Notes: generated by a model from the letters alone, not told the origin. A DNA stretch of 64,000 nt from Comamonas sp. BIGb0152 (GCF_024809975.1 NZ_JANUDY010000005.1:186001-250000), one strand, 5' to 3'. Counted from the first letter of the stretch, positions 1-8,922 are shown. Translations and numbers: made by a program.

Positions 1-699
1 GGCGCCTTGCAGTGCCAGGCCGGAGAGCTTGGCGGCCTCGACGCCCACGGTGAACACGCCGCGGCCGGTGGCCTCGACACGGCCCAGCGAGCCGCCCAGA
101 TCGATGGGCTTGCCGGTGACCACGCCCGTAGCGGTGGCGCCGGTGTTCATCGAGTAGGTGTCCATCATCCAGGCCATGATCTGGCCGTTGGTGTTCACGT
201 CGGGTGCCGGGATGTCCTTGGACGGGCCGATGAACAGGCCGATTTCGCTGGTGTAGCGGCGGGTCAGGCGTTCGAGCTCACCCCTGGACAGGGTCTTGGG
301 ATCGACGCGGACACCGCCCTTGGCGCCGCCGTAGGGCACGTTCACAGCGGCATTCTTGATTGACATCCAGGCCGACAGGGCCATGACTTCGGACAGGGTC
401 ACATCCTGGTGGAAGCGCACACCGCCTTTGCCCGGGCCTCGGCTCAGGTTGTGCTGCACGCGGTAGCCTTCAAAGTGGGCGATCGTGCCGTTGTCCATCT
501 CGATGGGCACATCCACAATCAGCGCACGCTTGGGGCGCTTGAGCGTCTCGACCCAGCGGGCCAGCGAGCCCAGGTAAGGCGTGACGCGGTCGACCTGCTG
601 CAAGTAGTTGCCCCAGGGGCCCAGGTGCTTGGGGTCGAGGTACGAAGGCAGCGCGTGTTGCGCTACGGCGGGAGTGCTGTTGGACGGCATACGATCCAT
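1..699 (-). CDS. gdhA: Glu/Leu/Phe/Val dehydrogenase, probable glutamate dehydrogenase (3' end beyond window)
   Basis: Reversible oxidative deamination of glutamate to 2-oxoglutarate in the cytosol. The visible 233 codons cover the N-terminal hexamerisation and substrate-binding domain. They contain the glycine-rich substrate stretch [10 protein letters not shown] and the catalytic-lysine motif PYGGAKGGV, followed by [16 protein letters not shown]. The Rossmann coenzyme domain is only begun and the gene runs off the left edge. The start at 699 gives MDRMPSNS; a second ATG at 690 is equally possible, and neither has a strong Shine-Dalgarno. Family membership is clear; the preferred coenzyme cannot be judged from this part. 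Confidence 0.92.
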   Translation of the reverse strand, partial: MDRMPSNSTPAVAQHALPSYLDPKHLGPWGNYLQQVDRVTPYLGSLARWVETLKRPKRALIVDVPIEMDNGTIAHFEGYRVQHNLSRGPGKGGVRFHQDVTLSEVMALSAWMSIKNAAVNVPYGGAKGGVRVDPKTLSRGELERLTRRYTSEIGLFIGPSKDIPAPDVNTNGQIMAWMMDTYSMNTGATATGVVTGKPIDLGGSLGRVEATGRGVFTVGVEAAKLSGLALQGA

Positions 700-900
700 G
701 CGGTTGAAAAGGTCTGCACAGCTTAAATCCGCTCTATAGCCCTTGTCCAAGGCCAGATGATTCAAATCTAATGCATTTTTTGCATAACCATGCTTGGACG
801 CTGCTTACATCTAGCGTCTTTGCTGCCGTGACAGGGGCGGGCGCCCCTGTCCGTTACGCTATGCAGAATTTGCGTACTTACACTTTCGGAAACGATCGCC

Positions 901-1683
901 ATGCACCCCGCTGATACCGCTTCGACCTTCCAACCCGCCGCACTGGCCCAGGCGCTGCAGACCGCCACCTCGGCCGGCACTGCTATCGATGCAGGCGGCT
1001 GGCCCGCCAGCCTGACGCCCGCTGACATCACAGCCGTACACCGCGAGCGCGCCCTGCGCTGGGGCGATGCCGACCAGGCGCCGCTGTACTGGAAATCCGG
1101 CGGCCCCAGCCGCAGCCAGCCTTTGGGCCATGCGCCCTTGCCGCCCCAGGGGGTGCATGGCGGCGGCGCCGATTTGCGCGCCACGCCCTTCTTTTTGCGC
1201 GGCATTGAGGCGGAGATTGCGCTGCGCCTGGGCGAGCCGGTGGATGCCGCCACAGCCGCCGCACTGGATGGCGCGAGCGCCGCCCGGCTGGTCGAGGCCA
1301 TGGCCGTGAGCATCGAGATTGTGGATTCGCGCTGGCAGCAGCAACTGCAGGCGCCCGCTGCCTTGAAGGCTGCGGACCTGCTTTGCCATGGCGCGCTGGT
1401 GCTGGGCGCGTGGCAGCCTTACCGCGTGGTGGAGGGTGCCGCGCAGCGCTGCACGGTGCAGATCGGTGCGCAGCCTGCCCAGCATTTTGCAAACAGCTAC
1501 GGCTTGCAGGACCCGGCCTGGCTGTTGCCGCAGTGGCTGCGCTACGCCACCGCACACTTTGGCAGCCTGCGCGCCGGCACCGTGGTGACCACGGGCAGCT
1601 GGTGCGGCCTGTTGCAGGCCGCGCCTGGCGATGCGGTGCTGGTGCAGTTTGACGGTATGGGCGAGCTGCGCGTGCAGCTGTGA
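901..1683 (+). CDS. 2-keto-4-pentenoate hydratase / fumarylacetoacetate-hydrolase family protein
   Basis: A 260-residue cytosolic enzyme of the MhpD/FAH fold. These act on 2-oxo acids, usually with a divalent metal, in aromatic meta-cleavage and related routes. Supporting segments are the acidic stretch GIEAEIALRLG near residue 100, the family-typical VEAMAVSIEIVDSRW near 135, and the C-terminal GTVVTTGSWCGL where hydratases usually read GxxxxTGxxxG. The length matches MhpD (about 260). It stands alone between gdhA and a convergent isomerase, so its substrate is unknown. The upstream gap holds hairpins (797-818 and 830-851) but no obvious ribosome site. Confidence 0.75.
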   Translation: MHPADTASTFQPAALAQALQTATSAGTAIDAGGWPASLTPADITAVHRERALRWGDADQAPLYWKSGGPSRSQPLGHAPLPPQGVHGGGADLRATPFFLRGIEAEIALRLGEPVDAATAAALDGASAARLVEAMAVSIEIVDSRWQQQLQAPAALKAADLLCHGALVLGAWQPYRVVEGAAQRCTVQIGAQPAQHFANSYGLQDPAWLLPQWLRYATAHFGSLRAGTVVTTGSWCGLLQAAPGDAVLVQFDGMGELRVQL

Positions 1684-1693
1684 GCCTGGGAAC

Positions 1694-1727
1694 GCAAAAC
1701 GCACACCGTTTTGGGTGTGCGTTTTGC
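1694..1727. terminator. Bidirectional intrinsic terminator
   Basis: A perfect 14-bp stem (1694-1707 with 1714-1727) has a 6-nt loop and runs of A and T at its ends. It lies between two convergent genes, so it can serve both. Confidence 0.8.
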
Positions 1728-1759
1728 AGCAGCGGGCCGGCCAGTGCTGGCCGTGGCGC

Positions 1760-2044
1760 TCAGTTCTGGGCGATGGCCGAAGGGTGCTGGGCCAGCGGCG
1801 TCACCGCGATCTTCATGTAGGGGAACAGCGGCAGGCCCTGCAGCAGGCTGTGGAGCTCATCGTTCGATGCCACGTCGAACACGCTGTAGTTCGCATACTC
1901 GCCCGCCACGCGCCAGATGTGTTGCCAGCGGCCATCACGCTGCAGATCTTGCGAATAGGCCTTCTCGCGGGCCTTGATTTCTTGGGCCTGCTCTGCGGGC
2001 AGGTCATGGGGAATGTTCACATCCATGCGAACCAGGTACAGCAT
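1760..2044 (-). CDS. catC: Muconolactone delta-isomerase
   Basis: Converts muconolactone to 3-oxoadipate enol-lactone in the catechol ortho-cleavage branch. The 94 residues are the normal CatC size. The sequence begins MLYLVRMDVNIPHDLP, continues with the family-typical KAREKAYSQDLQRDGRWQHI and ends in LPLFPYMKIAVTPLAQHP. The start at 2044 was chosen because an AAGGAG site sits 7 nt upstream; longer readings of the frame add unrelated sequence. No catA or catB neighbours are present, so it is an orphan copy here and the rest of the pathway must be elsewhere. Confidence 0.9.
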   Translation of the reverse strand: MLYLVRMDVNIPHDLPAEQAQEIKAREKAYSQDLQRDGRWQHIWRVAGEYANYSVFDVASNDELHSLLQGLPLFPYMKIAVTPLAQHPSAIAQN

Positions 2045-2209
2045 TGTTTTCTCCTTGGAAGCGCCGCCATGCCGCCCGTGCCGGTCATGCAACGCCAATG
2101 GTCGATAGGTGGGTGTTGGCCATGCGGGCATGGCAACAGCGCATTGTCCGCCCAGGTGGAAGCCAACAGGGTCTCGTCGGCTAATTGTTGCCCTGGAAAC
2201 CAGTTGCCC

Positions 2210-2977
2210 TCATGCGCCGCCATGCTCCGGCGCCGGTGCAAAGCTCATGAACAGGCCGTAGATGCCCAGCTGGGCCGCAATCTGCGGCAAAAAGCTGAAC
2301 AGCATGTAGAGCGGAACGGCAACCAGCAGGCTGCATTGCTGGGCCAGCCAGGCAAGGGACGCGGCCTGCAGCGGAATGCTGACCACCAGCATCAGCAAGC
2401 CGGTGAGGGTGGCAGCCACCTTGTGCAGCACGGGGATCGGGAAGATATAGAGCACCAGCGCATGCACAGCGGGCAGCAGCCAGAGCATGGCCAGCCCCAT
2501 GTCCAGGATGTTATCGGCCAGCAGGCGGTTGACGTCGCTCACGGCCAGTGCTGGCAGAAATTCATAGGACAGCAAACCGACCATGCCCAGCAAAGCGACG
2601 ATGCGCAAGCCGTAAATCAAGGGAAGGCGCTCGCGAGAGAGCACAAAGGACAGCACCATGAGGCCGATGCACATGAGGGCCCCGCCCCACCATTGCCACA
2701 GATTGGGCGGCGGCACATAGAACTGGGTGCGCACCACCTCGATCGGCACCCCGAGCAGTGAGGTGGTCTTGACCTGCACCCCGTCGCTGCTGCCCAGGCC
2801 CAGGTGCGGCCAGGCCCAGGCCAGCGCATCGGCCCACTGGTGCATCAGCAGCGGCGCTGCATGCCACAGCACCAGCCAGAAGGCCAGCAGCAGCACCAGC
2901 AGCTGGGCGCTGTGCTGCCAGGTCCAGATATAGCTTCTGAGCCCGCGGTGCTGGCGGGTCATGCGCAAAGGGGCCAT
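2210..2977 (-). CDS. Multispan inner-membrane protein of the polysaccharide cluster, function unknown
   Basis: 255 residues with a basic N-terminus and about six hydrophobic segments (near residues 25-45, 95-112, 122-142, 160-178, 185-205 and 215-245). I recognise no enzyme motif. It is the last gene of the seven-gene minus-strand polysaccharide cluster and starts 9 nt after the upstream outer-membrane barrel gene ends, so it is probably co-transcribed. By position it could be an accessory subunit of the synthase or export complex, or a transporter; this is inference only. An imperfect 10-bp hairpin at 2114-2138 follows the gene and may mark the transcript end. Confidence 0.6.
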   Translation of the reverse strand: MAPLRMTRQHRGLRSYIWTWQHSAQLLVLLLAFWLVLWHAAPLLMHQWADALAWAWPHLGLGSSDGVQVKTTSLLGVPIEVVRTQFYVPPPNLWQWWGGALMCIGLMVLSFVLSRERLPLIYGLRIVALLGMVGLLSYEFLPALAVSDVNRLLADNILDMGLAMLWLLPAVHALVLYIFPIPVLHKVAATLTGLLMLVVSIPLQAASLAWLAQQCSLLVAVPLYMLFSFLPQIAAQLGIYGLFMSFAPAPEHGGA

Positions 2978-2986
2978 GGCCTTGCC

Positions 2987-3877
2987 TTAGAAGTCGAAGA
3001 ACACCGCAGCGCTGACGCCCTTGCGGTTGTAGTAGGGGTTGCGGTAGAACTGGCCGCCCACCAGGTAGCCCCAGTCCTTGCCCAGCCACTGGCGCCACTG
3101 CAGGCTCAGCTCGGTCGATTGGAAGCCGACCTGGTCGCCCGCGCCATTGGCGATGGCGCCGGTGGGCAGGTAGCCTTCCTTGCCGTGGTCGATGCGGGCG
3201 GTGAAGTAGTGCTGCTTTTCGCGGCCCATGGTCAGCGCGGCAAAGCCCCGGTAGCCCTCGACCGAGCCGGGGTTGGATTTGTTGTAGACCAGGCCGCCTT
3301 CGCCCACCCAGTCCTTGGTCGAGTAGTAGGCGACCGAGGCGGTGATGCCGGTGTCGCGGTGGATGCCATCGCGGCTGGCCGATTTCATCAGCGCCAGGCC
3401 GGTCACCCATTGCTGGCTCTCGGTCCACTTGCGGTAAATGGCGATGTCACCCCGGTACTTGTTCTGGAAGTCGGCCGAGCCGGAGCTGGCACCCACCGAC
3501 ACATACCACCAGGGCGAGAGCGTGTGGGTGAGTGACAGCGCGCCCACCGTGCCGCGCTCGTCGAAATGGCGCTGGCTGGACAGGTCCCAGTTCAAGGTGG
3601 TGCCGGGCTTGAGGCCGACATTGCCGCGCACGAACTGCTCGTTCCAGTTGCTGTTGCCGCCGGTCAGGCTGGAAAAACCCATGCCCACGTCGACACGGCC
3701 CCGGCGGCCGGGTTCGAAGTCTGCGGCTGGCGCATCGGTGGCAGTGGGCGGCGCGGCAGGTGGGGTGGCGACCGTGGTGCTGGGCGTGGCATCAGCGGCC
3801 TGGGCCAAGGCCAGGACGGGTGCCAACAAGGCAGCGGCGCTCAAGGCCAGGGTGGTGGGGATGGTGCGTGTTTTCAT
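2987..3877 (-). CDS. YaiO-family outer-membrane beta-barrel protein
   Basis: 296 residues: a signal peptide (positively charged start, hydrophobic core, cleavage near ALAQA at 22-26), a Pro/Ala/Thr-rich linker to about residue 55, then alternating aromatic/Gly amphipathic strands typical of a barrel. It ends in the outer-membrane signature AAVFFDF with terminal Phe. The pattern (GRVDVGMGFSSL, GDIAIYRKW, QFYRNPYYNRKG) fits the YaiO outer-membrane domain found beside GT2 polysaccharide synthases. The likely role is passage or anchoring of the polymer at the outer membrane. It lies between the epimerase gene (18-nt gap) and the terminal membrane protein. Confidence 0.75.
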   Translation of the reverse strand: MKTRTIPTTLALSAAALLAPVLALAQAADATPSTTVATPPAAPPTATDAPAADFEPGRRGRVDVGMGFSSLTGGNSNWNEQFVRGNVGLKPGTTLNWDLSSQRHFDERGTVGALSLTHTLSPWWYVSVGASSGSADFQNKYRGDIAIYRKWTESQQWVTGLALMKSASRDGIHRDTGITASVAYYSTKDWVGEGGLVYNKSNPGSVEGYRGFAALTMGREKQHYFTARIDHGKEGYLPTGAIANGAGDQVGFQSTELSLQWRQWLGKDWGYLVGGQFYRNPYYNRKGVSAAVFFDF

Positions 3878-3895
3878 GGTCTTCTTCTGGAGGTG

Positions 3896-5086
3896 TCAGG
3901 CGGAGGTTGGTTGCAGATAGCGGGCAATGGCGGCGGCAATCTGCAGGCCACTGCTGCCATCTCCAAACGGGTTGTCGGGGGTGCTGGGGGGCAGGCCAGG
4001 CAACTGGCCCGTGGCCAGCACATGGCTGGCCGCCGAGAGAATGCGCTCGGCCCCGGTGCCCACCAGCAGGCCGGCGCCGCAGGTGATGACTTCGGGGCGT
4101 TCGGTCACATCGCGCATCACCAGCAGGGGCTTGTGCAGGGACAGGCCTTCTTCCTGGATGCCGCCGGAGTCGGTCAGCAGCAGCTGGGCGGCGTCCATGA
4201 TCTCGACCATGGGCGCGTAGTCCAACGGGGCCGTCAGGCGCCAGCGGCGCTGCACATCGGCGGGGCTGGCGGCATGCACGCCGCGCACCACCTGCTGCAC
4301 CAACGGGTTCAGGTGCAGCGGCCAGATCACAGCGGCATCGGGGTGCTGCGCCAGCAGGCGGGCCACCGATTGGGCAATCTCCGCCATGGGTTCGCCCCAG
4401 TTCTCGCGCCGGTGGGCCGTCACCAGCACCAGCTGGCGCAGACCGCTGTCGATGAACCACTGGTAGTCCGGGTTGGCCACCGGCTGGCCGGCAGCGCGCT
4501 GGGTGCGCACATGGTGGGCGGCCAGCAGCACGGCATCCACCACGGTGTTGCCCACCACCGAGATCTCGCCGGGCACGTTTTCCTTCTCCAGGTTGTCGCG
4601 GGCCTGGCCGGTGGGCGCAAAGTGCCATTGGCTCACGCGGCCGATCAGGCTGCGGTTGATCTCTTCGGGGAAGGGCTCGGCAATGCGGCCCGAGCGCAGG
4701 CCCGCCTCGACATGGCCGACGGGAATCTGCAGGTAGGCGGCGGCCATGGCGCCCATTGCGGCGCTGCTGGTGTCGCCATGCACCAGCGCTACGGCCGGCT
4801 TGAGGCTGGCCAGGGTGCTGCCGATGGCGGCCATCAGCTCGCTGGACAGCGCGGGCAGGGTCGCGACTTCGCGCTTGAGGCGGATCACCTCTTGGGGCGC
4901 GATGCCGAAAAACGCATACAGCGGCCAGGCCATTTCTTCATGCTGGCCGGTGTGCAGCACATGGGTGGTGATGCCGCGCTGGCGCAGGGCCAGCACCACG
5001 GGCGCCATCTTGATGATTTCTGGGCGGGTGCCCATGATGGCGACCACGGAGGACGGGGAGGGAGGGGAGGGAGGGGAGGAGGTCAT
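3896..5086 (-). CDS. wecB: UDP-N-acetylglucosamine 2-epimerase, non-hydrolysing
   Basis: Interconverts UDP-GlcNAc and UDP-ManNAc in the cytosol. The 396 residues match WecB size. Diagnostic pieces are GTRPEIIKMAPV near residue 18, VHGDTSSAAMGA, HVEAGLRSGRIAEPFPEEINR, VTAHRRENWGEP and LLTDSGGIQEEG. The start at 5086 overlaps the preceding stop as ATGA, giving translational coupling with the deacetylase-like gene. The first dozen residues are a Ser/Pro-rich tail encoded by a short GGAGGG tandem repeat (5056-5080). Its presence inside the polysaccharide cluster suggests a dedicated UDP-ManNAc supply for the synthase. Confidence 0.92.
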   Translation of the reverse strand: MTSSPPSPPSPSSVVAIMGTRPEIIKMAPVVLALRQRGITTHVLHTGQHEEMAWPLYAFFGIAPQEVIRLKREVATLPALSSELMAAIGSTLASLKPAVALVHGDTSSAAMGAMAAAYLQIPVGHVEAGLRSGRIAEPFPEEINRSLIGRVSQWHFAPTGQARDNLEKENVPGEISVVGNTVVDAVLLAAHHVRTQRAAGQPVANPDYQWFIDSGLRQLVLVTAHRRENWGEPMAEIAQSVARLLAQHPDAAVIWPLHLNPLVQQVVRGVHAASPADVQRRWRLTAPLDYAPMVEIMDAAQLLLTDSGGIQEEGLSLHKPLLVMRDVTERPEVITCGAGLLVGTGAERILSAASHVLATGQLPGLPPSTPDNPFGDGSSGLQIAAAIARYLQPTSA

Positions 5087-6972
5087 GGTTGGCGACGCAG
5101 TTCTAGGCGCAGTTGTGTACCGCCTTGCGCCCGCACCAGCCAGGCATCCTCGGTGCTTTGCACCTGGGCCTGGCCATCGCGCACGCGCACGGCTGCATAT
5201 TTTTTCTTGGGCAGGGTCCAGGCCATTGATGCCAGGGACTGGGGATGGCTGGCGCTCAGCAGCTCCTCGCCGCCCTGGGCCTGCACAGACCATTGCACCT
5301 GGGCACGGCGGCTTAGAAAGTCGGCCGCCTCGCCCATCGAGATGAACTGGCACTGCCTGCGATCGACGCAGGCCTGCACGCTGTCGATATAGGCCTTGAC
5401 GGCTGGCAGGTAGCCGACGGCGCCAATGGGGTGGAAGTAGCTCAGGCGAATGCTGCGGGTCTGCTCGATAAAGCGCGCCAGCTGCTGCAGCCACTGGCCG
5501 AATTCCTCGGTGGGCATGTTCTGGAACGAGGCTTCCTCGGCCGAGGCCACCTGGCCATAGGTCAGCACCGGAAAGGCCCAGGCCTTGTCGATGTGGCGCG
5601 TGCCCAGCCACAGCCGCGTGGGCGGCATGCCCACGTTGGCCACCGTGTAATAGGCTTGCACGCCGTGCTCGGCCATCCAGTCATAGGTCCACAGCGGCTG
5701 GTTGCCATTGGGGGCCGAGTATTCCCTGGGCACCTGGCCCTGGTTGGCCTGGGTGACGGAGGCATTGTTCAGATCGAGAAACGGCATGAACTCGTCGCCA
5801 TTGCTGTCGCTCGCCAGCTGGCCGAAATAGTTGTGGATCCAGCCGCCGTGGTTGCCGATGCTGTGGCCCTGGCTGCGCAGTTTCAGGATCATCTGCTGGG
5901 CCTCGTTGTTGTAGTCCAGGTCCATGCCCAGGCCATCGCCTTGCACATTCACATCCGGGCCAGCGGTGAAGTGCATGGACTGGTGGCCGTGGTCAAAAAT
6001 ACCGGCCTGCTGCAGCTCGCGCAGAAAGCCGATGGCCTTGCCGTCGTCGTTGTGCCAGTTCAGCACCAAGGCGCCAATGCCATTGGGCGAGGCGAGCAGC
6101 GCCGGCTGCACTACCACCTGCTGGGCAAAGTAGGCTAAAAAGCCATGCAGAAAAATGCCGTCGGTGCGCTGCAGCAAATAGGTCAGCGGCAGGTTGACGA
6201 ACATGGCCTGGCCCTGGCCCCAGCGGTGGACGCTGGCCACCACATCGCCATTGCTCGACTGCAGCAGCACTTGCAGGCCGTTGGGCCGGTCGGTTTTCAG
6301 CACCGTAAAGCGCTGTGAATCCTTGGTGTAGCCGGCAATGAAGCTGGGGAACGCGGGCTCTTGCACTGCCAGGTCGGCGGCATCGATGGCGGTGAGCTTG
6401 GCCGCGGCCTTGGCGTCCAGGTAGCGCCCGGGGGGTATGCCCAGCAGCTCCATGGTGGCCGGTGCGCCCCGGATTTCCTCGTAGTCGGACAGTTGGTCCT
6501 GGTAGGTGTCGTAGTCGCCATAGCGCACGCCGAGCATGGCCGACAGGCGCGAGCTGCCCCGGTTGTAATAGCCGCGCTCATCGAGCAGGCCGCCGTCTTG
6601 CACCACCATGGCCTGGCCACCGGCATGCACCACATCGATCAAGGTCTGCAGCGCGGCGTCCGAGATATTGCGGTGGAAGGTGTCGGGCACGATCACCGCC
6701 TGCTGCGCCGCAGGAGCGCCGTAGTGGATGCCACGCATCCACTCGCTGATGGGCAGCGGGCTGAGCAGTACCCCACGTTCGCGGGCGGCCTCACGCCAGA
6801 TCTGCACCTGGGGCGCATTGGCGGGCATGGCGTCGGGAATCAGCAAGCTGAGGGTGGCGTAGTGCTGGCTGGCCTGGAGGCTGCGCGACTGGTGCCAGGC
6901 CATGGCGGCCAGCACGCACAGCACGGCCGCTGCGCCGACCAGCCACTTTTTCCAGCGAAGTTGCATGTTCAT
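5083..6972 (-). CDS. Membrane-anchored polysaccharide-deacetylase-like protein
   Basis: 629 residues. A single N-terminal signal anchor (WKKWLVGAAAVLCVLAAMAW, residues 8-27) is followed by a large periplasmic part. Residues about 40-300 resemble a beta/alpha domain of unknown role. A NodB-like region starts near 300, with NDDG at 308-311 in place of the usual (T/S)FDDG and GNHGGWIH at 373-380 in place of GNH(S/T)xxH, so the second metal histidine is one residue further along. Candidate role: N-deacetylation of the nascent polymer, as PgaB does for PNAG. The start at 6972 was chosen for the GAGGGTGA site just upstream. It starts 11 nt after the preceding gene and overlaps wecB by 4 nt. Confidence 0.75.
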   Translation of the reverse strand: MNMQLRWKKWLVGAAAVLCVLAAMAWHQSRSLQASQHYATLSLLIPDAMPANAPQVQIWREAARERGVLLSPLPISEWMRGIHYGAPAAQQAVIVPDTFHRNISDAALQTLIDVVHAGGQAMVVQDGGLLDERGYYNRGSSRLSAMLGVRYGDYDTYQDQLSDYEEIRGAPATMELLGIPPGRYLDAKAAAKLTAIDAADLAVQEPAFPSFIAGYTKDSQRFTVLKTDRPNGLQVLLQSSNGDVVASVHRWGQGQAMFVNLPLTYLLQRTDGIFLHGFLAYFAQQVVVQPALLASPNGIGALVLNWHNDDGKAIGFLRELQQAGIFDHGHQSMHFTAGPDVNVQGDGLGMDLDYNNEAQQMILKLRSQGHSIGNHGGWIHNYFGQLASDSNGDEFMPFLDLNNASVTQANQGQVPREYSAPNGNQPLWTYDWMAEHGVQAYYTVANVGMPPTRLWLGTRHIDKAWAFPVLTYGQVASAEEASFQNMPTEEFGQWLQQLARFIEQTRSIRLSYFHPIGAVGYLPAVKAYIDSVQACVDRRQCQFISMGEAADFLSRRAQVQWSVQAQGGEELLSASHPQSLASMAWTLPKKKYAAVRVRDGQAQVQSTEDAWLVRAQGGTQLRLELRRQP

Positions 6973-6982
6973 GGTGTCACCC

Positions 6983-7972
6983 TCAGGGGTTGGCAACAGG
7001 TCCGGCAGCTGGCGCAAACGGGCACTGCGCGGCAATGCCCGTGTGTGCCAGCGACTGGTCGATCATCGCATCCAGCACCGTCCAGCCCACGCTGGGCTGG
7101 AAGGGCCGCAGCGATGCGCGCCAGCAGGCGGCCTGGATCGGTGCGGTCTGGCGCATTTTCCATGCAACCAGGCCCCATGCATAGTGGTCTTCGCTGCGCG
7201 ACAGCCAGGCGCTGCCATGCTGGGCCAGCCATTGGGCGGTGGCGCGGTCGGATTCGGCTGCGGAGATCACCCCGGTTTGCCACAGGTAGGCGCTGGCCAG
7301 GGTGTGGGGGTAAAAGCGCGGGCGGTCGTACTCGGGCAGCGCAGGCTTCCAGGCGCTGCCATCGCGGAACTGGCGGCGCATGGCCGCTGCCAGCTGCTTG
7401 GAGCGGGGGCCGGCCTGCGCGCCTTCGGTGGCGCGCAAGGCTTCGTAGACCTCGATGTTGTCCATCAGGTAGTACAGCTCGGTATCCAGCAAGGCTTTGT
7501 AGAGCTGGTTCTTGGGGTTGCGCAGGCGCGCAAGCAGTTGCTCGCTGCGTGCCATTGCCTGCTGGGCTGCCGCCTGCTGCCCGCTGGCCAGCCATTGTTT
7601 TTGCGTGGCGTAGTGCAGCATCTCGATGGTGGTAGCCGCCATCGAGTCATCGGCATCGGCGCCCATGCAGTTGCGCCAGGCCTTGTCGGCCGTGGGGCAA
7701 AAGCGGTCAAAGCCGCCATCCTTGCGCTGGCGAGGCAGCAACCAGGCCAGCCACTGCTGCAGCTCGGTCTGCAGTGGCGCATCGGCCTGCAGCGCAATGA
7801 TGAAGCCCTTGTTGATGAAATACGGATCCACCACCTGGCCGCCCAGGGTGCTGTAGTAGGCGCCGTCACCCGTGGCAAAGGCGGCCAGTGCTGGTGGCTC
7901 GGCTGTTTGCGCCGCGCCCAGCGCCTGCCAGGCCATGGCCGCCGAGGCGATCCAGAGATTGCGTTTTTTCAT
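6983..7972 (-). CDS. Probable periplasmic (alpha/alpha)-barrel glycosidase of the polysaccharide cluster
   Basis: 329 residues with a clear signal peptide (MKKRNLWIASAAMAWQALGA, cleavage near AAQ). The mature part is mostly helical with repeated aromatic/acidic motifs (RKDGGFDRF, GADADDSMAATTIEML, ELYYLMDNIEVYEAL, RSEDHYAWGL). This layout fits six-hairpin or GH8-like (alpha/alpha) glycosidases such as the BcsZ cellulase of cellulose operons, but I cannot assign a family number. ATGA overlap with the upstream bactofilin-like gene indicates coupled translation. Likely role: trimming of the polymer in the periplasm. Could also be a non-catalytic scaffold. Confidence 0.6.
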   Translation of the reverse strand: MKKRNLWIASAAMAWQALGAAQTAEPPALAAFATGDGAYYSTLGGQVVDPYFINKGFIIALQADAPLQTELQQWLAWLLPRQRKDGGFDRFCPTADKAWRNCMGADADDSMAATTIEMLHYATQKQWLASGQQAAAQQAMARSEQLLARLRNPKNQLYKALLDTELYYLMDNIEVYEALRATEGAQAGPRSKQLAAAMRRQFRDGSAWKPALPEYDRPRFYPHTLASAYLWQTGVISAAESDRATAQWLAQHGSAWLSRSEDHYAWGLVAWKMRQTAPIQAACWRASLRPFQPSVGWTVLDAMIDQSLAHTGIAAQCPFAPAAGPVANP

Positions 7973-8922
7973 AGCACCACCTGTCCGGAACGTACGGCCG
8001 CAATACTGCCATAAACCCGCACACTGGCCTGCAGCGCAATCGACCAGGCCGAGACGCTGCTGGGGCACTGCTTGCTGCCCACCTGGCTCTCGGGGCCCAG
8101 TTGCAGGCGCTTGCCGGCACACAGCGGGCCTTCGACATAGTTGTTGCCCTTGGTCTGCAGGTCGCCCAGCACAAACAGGGCGCCTTGCACACAGGCACCC
8201 TTGGCCAGGCTGGCATTGCCATGCACCTTGATATGGCCGACGACCACGGTCATCTCCTCCATCCAGAGGTTGCCCGTGACCACCAGGCCGCCTTGCACCA
8301 CGCTGCCCGCAGCAATGCGCAGATCGCCTTCGTGGCGCTTTTGCAGCTCCGTCAACGGCATGCCGTTGCCCAGTTCGGGCAGCGGAAAGTGGAGCGAGCG
8401 CTTGAGTGGCCAGGTGAAGACGCAGTTGGCTGCCAGGCGAAAAAAGCGGGTGCCCGGTGCCAGCACGATATGGCGCTCGGCGCTGGTCAGGCGCGCCAGC
8501 TGCACGGGACCCAGGCAGTGGATGCTTTTGGCATGCAGCACGCGCTGCACGCTGCTGTTGGCCTGCAGCTCGACCATATCGCTGGAGACCAGCGCGCGCA
8601 GCTGGGAGCGAAAGCCGATCACCAGCGGCTGCCCGGTCTTGGCCATCAAACGGCCCTGGCCGCGCGGCACCATCAGGCGCCCCTGGTCATCGAGGCGCCA
8701 TTGCGCGACACGGGGCATGGCTTCCAGCAGGCCCAGCTGCTCGGCCATGCGCTGCGCCGCATAGTCAGTGCGGCCGTTGTCCAGCGGGTCGATGGCCAGG
8801 GCATCGGCATCGCTGCGCGAGTACAGCTCGCGCAAGGCGGGCAGCAGCGGCAGCAAAAAAACCAGAGCGGTCACCACCAGCCACATGCTGCCAAACAGCA
8901 GCGGAGAGGAGGGGGCGTTCAT
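7969..8922 (-). CDS. Membrane protein with bactofilin-like beta-helical C-terminus
   Basis: 317 residues: one N-terminal transmembrane segment (about 9-30), a middle region without a recognised motif, and from about residue 195 a ladder of short Gly/Val repeats (GDLRIAAGSVVQGGLVVTGN, then VGHIKVHGNASLAKGACVQG and VLGDLQTKGNNYVEG). Such ladders are typical of polymer-forming bactofilin or right-handed beta-helix domains. It overlaps the synthase gene upstream and the glycosidase-like gene downstream by 4 nt each, so the three are translated as a coupled block. A scaffolding role for the synthase complex is plausible; this is inferred from fold and position. Confidence 0.6.
   Translation of the reverse strand: MNAPSSPLLFGSMWLVVTALVFLLPLLPALRELYSRSDADALAIDPLDNGRTDYAAQRMAEQLGLLEAMPRVAQWRLDDQGRLMVPRGQGRLMAKTGQPLVIGFRSQLRALVSSDMVELQANSSVQRVLHAKSIHCLGPVQLARLTSAERHIVLAPGTRFFRLAANCVFTWPLKRSLHFPLPELGNGMPLTELQKRHEGDLRIAAGSVVQGGLVVTGNLWMEEMTVVVGHIKVHGNASLAKGACVQGALFVLGDLQTKGNNYVEGPLCAGKRLQLGPESQVGSKQCPSSVSAWSIALQASVRVYGSIAAVRSGQVVL

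Noticed and set aside
5056-5081. GGAGGG tandem repeat as a phase-variable tract at the wecB start
   Set aside because: The units are imperfect and few, and they simply encode a Ser/Pro tail; no evidence of frame switching.
3566-5392. 608-codon open frame on the plus strand opposite the polysaccharide genes
   Set aside because: It is a codon-bias shadow of wecB, yaiO and the deacetylase-like gene; its translation is low-complexity Gly/His/Gln with no domain.
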